A DNA stretch of 64,000 nucleotides, from positions 1 to 64,000 of the forward strand of contig JAYUQP010000072.1 in NCBI GenBank assembly GCA_043757265.1, written 5' to 3'. The first letter of the stretch is position 1. Every line of letters begins with the position of its first letter. Under the pieces are notes generated by a model that worked only from the letters and a program-made list of their open reading frames with translations, did not search any database and was not told the origin of the DNA. A program made the translations under genes and the position numbers. Of the stretch, positions 57,586 through 64,000 are shown one piece after another. Source of the DNA: JANPLN01 sp043757265 (lineage in GTDB: Bacteria > Bdellovibrionota > Bdellovibrionia > Bdellovibrionales > JAGQZY01).

Positions 57586-59994
57586 TTAGTAAGATTGAAA
57601 ATTTTGAATCATATTTATAAGCTCTTCACGGCTTACAGGTTTAGTCAGAAACTCGGTAAAACCAGCCTCTAGACATCGAATACGTTCTTCCTTCATCGCA
57701 TGCGCAGTCAAGGCGATGATCGGCCTCGTGTAGCCTTCGTCACGTAGCTTTTTTACTGCCGTAATTCCATCCATGACGGGCATTTGCACATCCATCAAAA
57801 CGATATCGTAATCCTTCGACGTTGCCATTTTCCGCCCCTCTTGACCATTTGAGGCAATGTCGATTACCGCGGCGGCTCGACTCAGATAAATTGAAATGAG
57901 CGCCTGATTGTCGGGGGAATCTTCCACAAGAAGCACCCGCATGCCCGAAAGCTGTCCTTGGCTTTCGACGGATTTTGTCGATACATACTCCGTATGAAAC
58001 CCTGCAAAGAGAGGGGTGTCTTTTGCAGATTTGGCCCTCAGACGGACTATAAAAACACTTCCACTCCCTAGCTCGCTGTGTACTAATTCAAAAGTTCCGC
58101 CCATCACTTCTGCTAAGCTTCGAGTCAAAGTGAGACCCAAACCTGTGCCTCCATATTTTCTCGTCGTTGATGCGTCAGCTTGGGTAAATGGTTGAAATAA
58201 TATTTTTGCTTGTTCGTTCGAAATTCCGCGACCGGTGTCTTGAACTTCGAATTCTAAAATTTCGTTTTCATACTTTACTCGCAGTTCAACAAAACCTGTA
58301 TCGGTAAACTTTATTGCATTTCCCACGACGTTCATTAAAATCTGTCGAATCCGTGTGACATCTGAAATGATGGATGTCGGGATGGGCGTTGTTGCTTTTA
58401 AGTTAAAGCGAATTCCTTTGGCGCGAGCTTTAAAGCTCATTTGCGACGAAAATTCCGTTAAGGTATCTGGCAAAGAAAAAGCGACGTTTTCGATAAGCAT
58501 CATTCCCGCTTCGACTTTTGAAAGATCGAGAATATCATCGATGATCCGCAATAGCTGAGCCGAGTTTCGCTCAATCACCGAAATAAACTCTTCGCTTTCC
58601 TTATGGCCTAATACTTTTTCCTTGATCAAAGCAGAAAATCCAATAATCGCTCCTAGCGGTGTGCGGATTTCGTGACTCATATTCGCCAAAAACTGCGACT
58701 TGGCAGAGTTCGCTCGTTCGGCGGCTGTGCGAGCCTCGGCTAATTTTTCGGTGAGTCTCTTCTGATCATGGATATCGGTATTGGTTCCGTACCACTTTTT
58801 TACTTCTTGCTTTGATTCATCCTTAAAAATCACTCGTGCCCTAACGACATGCCAGCGATATTCCCCAGCCTGGTTTCGCAAACGAAATTCGTTTTCATAA
58901 GGTTCACATGTTTCTAAAGATTTTTTCCAACGAAGAATAGTATGTGCAATATCGTCGGGGTGAACAAACTGCACCCACCCGTTGCCTTTATTGACTTCGT
59001 AAGTTGAGCCGCTGTAGTCGAACCAAACCTGGTTGAAGTAATCAAGCTCGCCGCTTGCATCCGCGCTCCATACAATCTGCGGCATGGAATCCGCCAAAAC
59101 GCGAAATTCTCGCTCGCTGGCTTCGAGTCTTAGGCGTGAGTTCACTCGATCGGTAATGTCGATTGTGGTTCCTGAAAAACGATTTGTATCGGCGTTTTGA
59201 TCTCCTGGAGCGGCACTCCGCGCTTCTACCCAACGGACTGATCCATCTTTGTGTGGCACTCGATATTCAATGCGATATGGGGCGCCGGTGGTCAGGCTAT
59301 TATTAATTGCTTGTTCAACGCGTTCAACGTCTTCGGGATGAATGCGCGCAATTATAGACTTGAGAGTGCCATCGTATTCGTCACTTTCGAGATTGAATTG
59401 TTTTTCGAGCTGCTTGCTAATCGTCACTTTTTTGGTTTGCTTGTCCACGCTCCAAAAACCCACCATTGCATTTTCAACGGCTTCGTTGAGATCACTCTGT
59501 GCTCGCAACAACGTGCTTTCAGTAGCCTTGATTGTCGTTATATCTTGAAAAATTATGAGCCCCACAGCCGGCCGATTGTGCAGCTTGGGAATTTCTCCGG
59601 AAAATACTTTAATATTGTACATTCCTGTAAGCGTATTGATGAGAAATTCCTCGCCGTCGATCTTTTCGCCGCGAGCTACGCGGGCACTGGGCAGATTTTG
59701 GATTGGCACCAAACTCCCATCGGGATAAAAAACTGAAAGTTCTTTTTCGTAAATTTCAGCGATGCCATGGATTGCGTATTCAAGGCCTAGCATTTGTCTA
59801 GCTGTAGAGTTGCTAAACGACACGCGTTTTTGTTGATAATCGATCAGAAAAAATGGATTTGGTAAAAGATCGAGCGTTTTCATAAGCCACAGCTGGCCCT
59901 GATCAGCATCCTCCATCGGCTGGAGTTTATAAAGTGACATTAATTTTTTGAGCAAATCGAAAAACCACTGAGACCAATTTTTTGGTGAATTCAT
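57586..59994 (-). CDS. hybrid histidine kinase with three PAS domains and a receiver
   Basis: An 802-residue soluble sensor kinase. Three PAS-type domains (about 30-140, 170-290, 300-425) precede HisKA (phospho-His in MSHEIRTPLG near 455), HATPase_c (NAIKFTDTG, DTGRGIS, KYGGTGLGL, about 560-680) and a C-terminal receiver (VLLVEDSPDN and DIVLMDVQMPVMDG near 680-790). No transmembrane helix is seen, so it senses an internal signal such as redox or light. The ATG at 59994 has an AGGTGG site that can fold into a hairpin. A partner regulator is not visible, and phosphorelay through a separate Hpt protein is expected. Confidence 0.92.
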   Translation of the reverse strand: MNSPKNWSQWFFDLLKKLMSLYKLQPMEDADQGQLWLMKTLDLLPNPFFLIDYQQKRVSFSNSTARQMLGLEYAIHGIAEIYEKELSVFYPDGSLVPIQNLPSARVARGEKIDGEEFLINTLTGMYNIKVFSGEIPKLHNRPAVGLIIFQDITTIKATESTLLRAQSDLNEAVENAMVGFWSVDKQTKKVTISKQLEKQFNLESDEYDGTLKSIIARIHPEDVERVEQAINNSLTTGAPYRIEYRVPHKDGSVRWVEARSAAPGDQNADTNRFSGTTIDITDRVNSRLRLEASEREFRVLADSMPQIVWSADASGELDYFNQVWFDYSGSTYEVNKGNGWVQFVHPDDIAHTILRWKKSLETCEPYENEFRLRNQAGEYRWHVVRARVIFKDESKQEVKKWYGTNTDIHDQKRLTEKLAEARTAAERANSAKSQFLANMSHEIRTPLGAIIGFSALIKEKVLGHKESEEFISVIERNSAQLLRIIDDILDLSKVEAGMMLIENVAFSLPDTLTEFSSQMSFKARAKGIRFNLKATTPIPTSIISDVTRIRQILMNVVGNAIKFTDTGFVELRVKYENEILEFEVQDTGRGISNEQAKILFQPFTQADASTTRKYGGTGLGLTLTRSLAEVMGGTFELVHSELGSGSVFIVRLRAKSAKDTPLFAGFHTEYVSTKSVESQGQLSGMRVLLVEDSPDNQALISIYLSRAAAVIDIASNGQEGRKMATSKDYDIVLMDVQMPVMDGITAVKKLRDEGYTRPIIALTAHAMKEERIRCLEAGFTEFLTKPVSREELINMIQNFQSY

Positions 59995-60000
59995 AGATAA

Positions 60001-60045
60001 CGCCACCTGTTCGCCCTGTGGCGAAAACCCTCCTAAGAGGGTTTT
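60001..60045 (-). promoter_or_regulatory. terminator and RBS-blocking hairpin between two minus-strand genes
   Basis: One hairpin (aaaaccctc 60024-60032 with gagggtttt 60037-60045) has a 9-bp stem and lies over the stop of the gene at 60033, followed on the minus strand by T's and a second hairpin. In that second one (60001-60023), cgccac pairs with gtggcg and covers the kinase ribosome binding site. This could reduce kinase expression unless opened. Confidence 0.5.
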
Positions 60046-60494
60046 GCTTTGGCCGCTTGAGCACGCAAGCTGGCTTCTTTTTTTGCGTTGATCTCTTCTG
60101 GAGACAGGCCCCAAGGAGATGCTTTTGGACCGCGGGGGCGATCTTTTTTACCACCGGCACTGCGGTTGACCTTTTCGGTGACCGGCGCGGCCGCCACTAC
60201 TTTATCATCGAAATATTCTGCAACAAAATGCAACTCTTCAATCTTCACCGCATTCTCAGGAACTTTTTCGCCATCGTTAAAAGCGAAGATACGAACGCGA
60301 TAAAGCTTTTCCGTTTTCGGCTCGACAATACCGACTGCTACGAGGAAGTTCTTTAACTTGTTGTCTGCGTACTTAAAAGTCTCGCCAATGGACGTCGAAA
60401 TCTCTTCCTCAGTTTTGCCTTCGGCCACTAATGCCTTTTTCGCTTCGATGCCTTTAGTCAGAATGTGTACCGGAAATTCACCCATTGCTCGCAT
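60033..60494 (-). CDS. protein of unknown function with Lys/Ala-rich tail
   Basis: A 153-residue protein starting at the ATG at 60494 with a GAGG site eight bases upstream. Residues 1-115 contain a helical head (EAKKALVAEGKTEEEI), a strand-rich centre (KLYRVRIFAFNDG) and an ELHFVAEYFDD segment. The last 40 residues (KKDRPRGPKASPWGLSPEEIN-type, basic) look disordered and could bind nucleic acid. No signal peptide or family is recognised. It lies upstream of the hybrid kinase on the same strand, but hairpins lie between. Confidence 0.6.
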   Translation of the reverse strand: MRAMGEFPVHILTKGIEAKKALVAEGKTEEEISTSIGETFKYADNKLKNFLVAVGIVEPKTEKLYRVRIFAFNDGEKVPENAVKIEELHFVAEYFDDKVVAAAPVTEKVNRSAGGKKDRPRGPKASPWGLSPEEINAKKEASLRAQAAKAKPS

Positions 60495-60770
60495 AATTCG
60501 TTCCTCGTTAAGATTTGGGCCCCATATTGGAGAAAAATCGCGCTCCGGTCAACGTTTGATCAGTTTTTGTGGGAATTTTGTAAATGAACTGGTAAATCGA
60601 ACAAAAAATCCAATAATTTTAGAGACTTGCAATCATTCCATGCACAAAATTGAATTATATTCCAATTAGCGTTCACCCCCACCTCTCCGCGTGGGAGCGT
60701 ATTGGGGCGCTAACATAATTTTTCATATACAAATGGTGATTTAAAATGACATCTTAGATATCTGAAACTG

Positions 60771-61907
60771 ATGGGCGGGGCTGTTTTGAAAAAGGTAAAA
60801 ACTGTTTATATTATCTTCGTCGTGAGTCTCTCGCTTTATCTTACCGCCGTTTTGCTGGACGCATATATTTCGCAGACTCACAAATCACCAAAAATTTCTC
60901 CAAAAGACATCAAATTTAATCAGCAGTTTTTACATCCCTACTATTTTTTCTCGTTTCCTACGAGACCTGAGCTATTGGAAAAATTAAATAATAAAGATAA
61001 CTGGGTAGATGTTCGTGGTTTTCGCGGTTACGGGCCAGAAAAAAGAGGAGATCGCAAACTTGCGTTTCTATTAGGTGGTAGCACTGCATTCGGCGATGGC
61101 GCTGAGACAAATGAAAAAACGATAACCGCAGTTTTAAATCGCATTCAAAGCCAATATTTTTTTGTGAATACTGGCGTTCCGTCATGGAATTCATTTCAAG
61201 AGTTACTCCGATATCTCAAACAGATTCAGAACGAAGACACCGCTCTTGTTATCTCGCTTTCTGGTTTCAACGATTTTTGGACAGCTTTTTTGCGAAAGAG
61301 TTCTACGATACCTCCGGACTCACCGGAATCTTTTGAAGATCTTAATTCATGGGTTGAAGACATTCGCTCTCCAGATATGAGGGAGAATGCGGTCAAAAAA
61401 TACATTGAGCAAACATCCATATTTCGACATTTTCGGCTGGTAAATGTTTTATCCTACATAGGGTTCAAAATTGAAAATCTGAGTGCCAAAAAAGACCACG
61501 TGGCCTACGCCAGGACTGGGGTTTCTCAAACAGAATGGGTCCACCAAACCGTAGACCGCTACTTGGAAAATATGACTCTGATCAAAAACTACTCCGATTT
61601 CAGAAAATCTAAATTTATTGTATTTTTTCAGCCCTTTCTATTTGCATCTAAAGAATACGAAAATCCGAATGTTGTAATGGATAAGACGGATAGAGAATTT
61701 AGAAAATTTTTTCTGCTCGCACGCGCGGATTTAAAAAAAAGAAATCTCGATTTCGTGGTCGATATGTCGGAACCTTTTCAAAGTAGTTCACTAAATCCCA
61801 CGGATTTTTTTGAGGACCAAGTTCACTTTAATAACGAGGGCTATGAATTTATCGCGCGCATGATGTGGTCTGAAATCCAAGCAAGAGATAAATCTGTAGT
61901 CCGCTGA
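60771..61907 (+). CDS. membrane-anchored SGNH/GDSL-like hydrolase
   Basis: A 378-residue protein. A short basic head and one transmembrane helix (about 10-32) anchor a large extracytoplasmic domain. The block FLLGGSTAFGDGAE near 95 holds the Ser of the SGNH fold, NTGVPSWNSFQEL near 127 the Gly/Asn part, SLSGFNDFW near 160 the Asn block, and DQVHFNNEGYEFIA near 350 the catalytic His/Asp pair (DxxH). Such enzymes remove acyl or acetyl groups from sugars or lipids. The ATG at 60771 is the simplest start; a TTG five codons later, after GGGG, is possible. Confidence 0.8.
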   Translation: MGGAVLKKVKTVYIIFVVSLSLYLTAVLLDAYISQTHKSPKISPKDIKFNQQFLHPYYFFSFPTRPELLEKLNNKDNWVDVRGFRGYGPEKRGDRKLAFLLGGSTAFGDGAETNEKTITAVLNRIQSQYFFVNTGVPSWNSFQELLRYLKQIQNEDTALVISLSGFNDFWTAFLRKSSTIPPDSPESFEDLNSWVEDIRSPDMRENAVKKYIEQTSIFRHFRLVNVLSYIGFKIENLSAKKDHVAYARTGVSQTEWVHQTVDRYLENMTLIKNYSDFRKSKFIVFFQPFLFASKEYENPNVVMDKTDREFRKFFLLARADLKKRNLDFVVDMSEPFQSSSLNPTDFFEDQVHFNNEGYEFIARMMWSEIQARDKSVVR

Positions 61908-62024
61908 AACTCCAATCATCTTTGTCGGATAAATCAGCCGGATAAATGAATCGGAAAAATCAAAAAACCCGTTACAAGTTTAATTAATTTGTCGTCGGCA
62001 CCTACTTTGAGGTAAGTCTAATTA

Positions 62025-62774
62025 ATGGCAATTGAAATTTGGGAGCCTTTTTTTAAGCCTGAGGTGCGGAGCGCTGGGCAGGCATTTGTCTCAAAAGGCC
62101 AGGTGGCGCTGATGCGTCCGACTGACACCGAACTTGTGGCCTACATTCGAACTTCCTCGTCGTTTAAGGTTCAATTTAGCAGCCCCTCCATGGATAGCGT
62201 TGTGGTAACGGCTACCTGCACGTGCCCTAACTCCAAAAAGGGACAGCTTTGCAAACACATCTGGGCCACGCTGGTGGTAGTGGAAGAAAAAAATCCTGAT
62301 TTTTTTGAAGCAAAAACAGAGTTACTAACGACCGCAGACGATACGCATTCCAATGAGGCTTCGAGCAATGAATCATCAGGCGGCACTGGAAGGCCACCTC
62401 TTTCACAAAGACAAGCCGATTCCCAAGCGGCGTACAAACTCAGACAAGCCGACTCCCAGGCTGCGTACAAATTGAAACAGGCCGACTACCGAAAAAAGCA
62501 GTATCAGTTACAAAAAGAGCGGTCCCAAAAAATTAAAAAGCCCAAGACTTCAAAATTTCAAGTTAAGCCAGAGTTTCCAAGCGATGTGGAGGAAGCTTTG
62601 ATCTATTTTTCGGAGAATGGATTTGTTTTAAGGGATTGCTTAACCGCCGAGTCTGTTGGAGGCGCACGAAAAAAACTCGCCAGAGTTTTTCATCCGGATC
62701 TTGGCGGCAGCCACGACGAAATCGTTGAGCTCAACCGATTTACAGAAGTATTGATGGCGTTTACTGACAACTGA
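62025..62774 (+). CDS. SWIM zinc-finger/J-domain fusion protein
   Basis: A 249-residue protein. A SWIM-type zinc finger near 65-85 reads CTCPNSKKGQLCKHIWATL (CxCx8CxH). A central low-complexity part contains a tandem repeat, RQADSQAAYKL, two and a half times (about 127-160). The C-terminus (about 185-245) resembles a J-domain, with HPDLGGSHDEIVELN, in which HPD is kept. The J-domain should recruit DnaK, and the SWIM finger should bind a protein or DNA. Such a fusion is uncommon. It has no clear signal peptide, so it should be cytoplasmic. The start has an AGGTAAG site upstream. Confidence 0.7.
   Translation: MAIEIWEPFFKPEVRSAGQAFVSKGQVALMRPTDTELVAYIRTSSSFKVQFSSPSMDSVVVTATCTCPNSKKGQLCKHIWATLVVVEEKNPDFFEAKTELLTTADDTHSNEASSNESSGGTGRPPLSQRQADSQAAYKLRQADSQAAYKLKQADYRKKQYQLQKERSQKIKKPKTSKFQVKPEFPSDVEEALIYFSENGFVLRDCLTAESVGGARKKLARVFHPDLGGSHDEIVELNRFTEVLMAFTDN
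62416..62487 (+). repeat. 33-bp in-frame tandem repeat in the SWIM/J gene
   Basis: Units beginning agacaagccgattcccaagc run in tandem: two full 33-bp copies with a few changes and a partial third starting aaacaggccgac. They encode the RQADSQAAYKL repeats. Copy number could vary between strains. Confidence 0.85.
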
Positions 62775-63120
62775 TTTTTAAAAAAATTTAACTCATCTAC
62801 AACCTATTTCTTGAGCCCCATAATGCTCAAAATCCGCAGGAAAATGTTGATGATATCCATTTACAGAGCTGCAACACTGTCCAATGCATTTATCCGCCAA
62901 TCAATAAAAAATCCCCAGCACAAAACAAGGCCGACTAATAAATTGTAAATACCCGCACTGACCTCGCGGCCGGGCGAATTCGCTACGGTTCTGCTAAAAA
63001 TATCTCCGAGTTCGCATCGCGAGCGACTCGGCCTGGTGATTTTACATATTCAAAGGTTTTTTCGTGGGGCACTTATGACCTGTGATAAAACTCAAATTAA
63101 TCAATTTGAGGAGTAAAGTA
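62775..63120. other. 346-bp gap with a gene remnant and the lipase RBS
   Basis: Most of this gap is the reverse-strand Bax-inhibitor-1-like remnant listed separately. The right end contains a palindromic ccgagt...actcgg pair at about 63006-63031 and a GAGGAG site before the lipase-like start. No other gene is seen. Confidence 0.5.
62804..63010 (-). pseudogene. truncated Bax-inhibitor-1 (YccA/YbhL-like) remnant
   Basis: On the minus strand, one frame runs into REVSAGIYNLLVGLVLCW and FFIDWRINALDSVAAL, then meets a stop codon, and continues as MDIINIFLRILSIMG up to TAG at 62804-62806. These resemble the first helix (YNLLVGLVLCWGFFI) and the last segment (ALYMDIINIFLRIL) of Bax-inhibitor-1 family proteins, whose usual length is over 200 residues. 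The middle, some 150 residues, is missing, and the conserved Tyr is now a stop. It seems to be an internally deleted, decayed gene. The left limit is approximate. Confidence 0.6.
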
Positions 63121-64000
63121 ATGCCGGTTTTTTTATGTGTAACTCTTATTTTTATTTCTAGCTCGGTTTGGGGCCAAGACACTGGTTGGTGCTACTCCTC
63201 ATTGCAAAAATCGACCATTGTCGAACCACAACTGGAAACACCAGTGCGGAAACTTACAGACACCTCCATCGAGGAACGTCACTGGTTGGCTATGAAAGCC
63301 TCTTCCTTAGTCTATAAACTGCCCGACTTAGAAAATACACAAAACGGGAACGAATTTGTCGAGACGTTTGTGGAATTCGTGGAGCATCGAGTGGCCACGT
63401 ATATCCCGGGCTATCATTACTTTGAGTCTTATTCCAATCGCCAATCGGGTTTAAAATTCATGATACTCGCTCCGGATGACCCCACATCTCCGTGGATTTT
63501 TTCTTTTGCTGGCTCTGAAACAGCAATCGATTGGCTTGCCGATTTAAGCATGGGTCACGACCAAATTTTGCATATGGAAGCCATGGTCAAAAAAATGATC
63601 GACTGTTTGTACATAGATAACGCGGGCAATCCTATCGCGGGCAAAAACTGGATTATCACAGGCCACAGCTTGGGCGGAGGTTTAGCGCAAATTTTTGCTT
63701 ACAAAGTTCAGAGCTTGCGCACTCTGATGCGTTTTACGCCGGGCCGTATAGAACTTGTCACATTTAACGGCTTTGGAGCACTGGAACTTGCCCTCCCTAA
63801 TTCGGCTGCTGCAGAAATCATTATTCCTCAAATGTTAACATCGAATTATTTTGTCACAGGAGACATCGTTTCGAAAATTGGTCAACACGTCGGACAAACT
63901 GTCGAGATCCCCGCCAACAACGTTGGCCTCAACCTCATAAAAGCAGCGCAGAGACATCTGATGAGCACCGTCGAAGACCTGCTTGTTCAAGACGGCGTTC
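63121..64000 (+). CDS. secreted class-3-lipase-like protein, cut by the window end
   Basis: The reading frame is open from the ATG at 63121 to the last base (293 codons seen). A GAGGAG site lies upstream. A signal peptide (1-18, VWG-Q) leads to a mature part with WIFSFAGSE near 120, then KNWIITGHSLGGGLAQIFAY near 180, the classic GxSxG nucleophile elbow of class-3 lipases. VTFNGFGALEL follows near 222, and the rest of the catalytic site (Asp in FVTGDIVSK near 250) fits too. The His would be beyond or near the edge (about 279 may be QRHL). Probably a secreted lipase or esterase. Confidence 0.8.
   Translation, partial: MPVFLCVTLIFISSSVWGQDTGWCYSSLQKSTIVEPQLETPVRKLTDTSIEERHWLAMKASSLVYKLPDLENTQNGNEFVETFVEFVEHRVATYIPGYHYFESYSNRQSGLKFMILAPDDPTSPWIFSFAGSETAIDWLADLSMGHDQILHMEAMVKKMIDCLYIDNAGNPIAGKNWIITGHSLGGGLAQIFAYKVQSLRTLMRFTPGRIELVTFNGFGALELALPNSAAAEIIIPQMLTSNYFVTGDIVSKIGQHVGQTVEIPANNVGLNLIKAAQRHLMSTVEDLLVQDGV

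Overview
The window reads as chromosomal DNA of a Gram-negative bacterium, most probably a relative of Bdellovibrio (phylum Bdellovibrionota). This placement is an inference. It rests on the dense load of small secreted proteins and hydrolases (papain-like, S41, M23, lytic-transglycosylase-like, lipase-like), a CFI-box C-terminal protein, a long aromatic amino acid hydroxylase, a zinc-less DksA-like protein, a SpeA/agmatinase polyamine route and lipopolysaccharide heptose synthesis. No rRNA or tRNA gene, CRISPR array, transposase or integrated prophage was seen.

Layout. 1-10 kb: two secreted unknowns, argS and a GGDEF response regulator on the minus strand, then leuS and speA on the plus strand. 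10-16.5 kb: a secreted unknown, then a compact plus-strand run (YqaA-type membrane protein, agmatinase, DUF481-like outer-membrane protein, YkgJ-type Cys-cluster protein), a DksA-like regulator and SH3-domain and other secreted proteins. 16.6-24.5 kb: xthA, a peroxiredoxin, an ATP-grasp-like enzyme, a membrane protein, hldD, aromatic amino acid hydroxylase, a TrmJ-type methyltransferase and a DUF2799-like lipoprotein. 24.5-32 kb: an S41-like lipoprotein, a tandem pair of phage-type paralogues and metH. 32-40 kb: a divergent pair that looks like a secreted protein kinase and a degenerate secreted phosphatase; a phospholipid run (CTP-dependent lipid kinase-like gene, pssA) joined to asd; then a CFI-box protein coupled to an outer-membrane protein. 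40-46 kb: truA, rplM-rpsI, and a two-gene operon for a collagen-like exported protein and a zinc-ribbon membrane protein. 46.5-53 kb: an M23 peptidase, a PP2C phosphatase, a TonB-family protein, aceE and an alpha/beta-hydrolase-like gene. 53-60.5 kb: a minus-strand block of envelope and secreted proteins, a PAS-rich hybrid histidine kinase and a conserved-looking unknown. 60.7-64 kb: an SGNH hydrolase, a SWIM/J-domain fusion, a broken Bax-inhibitor-1-like gene, and a lipase-like gene cut by the window end.

Genes that work together: speA and agmatinase (arginine to putrescine via agmatine); the lipid kinase-like gene and pssA (phospholipid headgroups); rplM and rpsI (ribosome); M23, SH3 and lytic-transglycosylase-like proteins (cell wall).

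The most unusual material is (i) the divergent kinase-like/phosphatase-like exported pair at 32.3-34.6 kb, (ii) the collagen-like/zinc-ribbon operon, (iii) several families of long inverted repeats in intergenic DNA, two of which share a core around the motif ggtacgccgt, (iv) an in-frame palindromic tandem repeat inside leuS, and (v) the SWIM-J fusion next to the Bax-inhibitor remnant. Many starts were moved downstream of the longest reading frame, using ribosome binding sites, signal peptides or family alignment.
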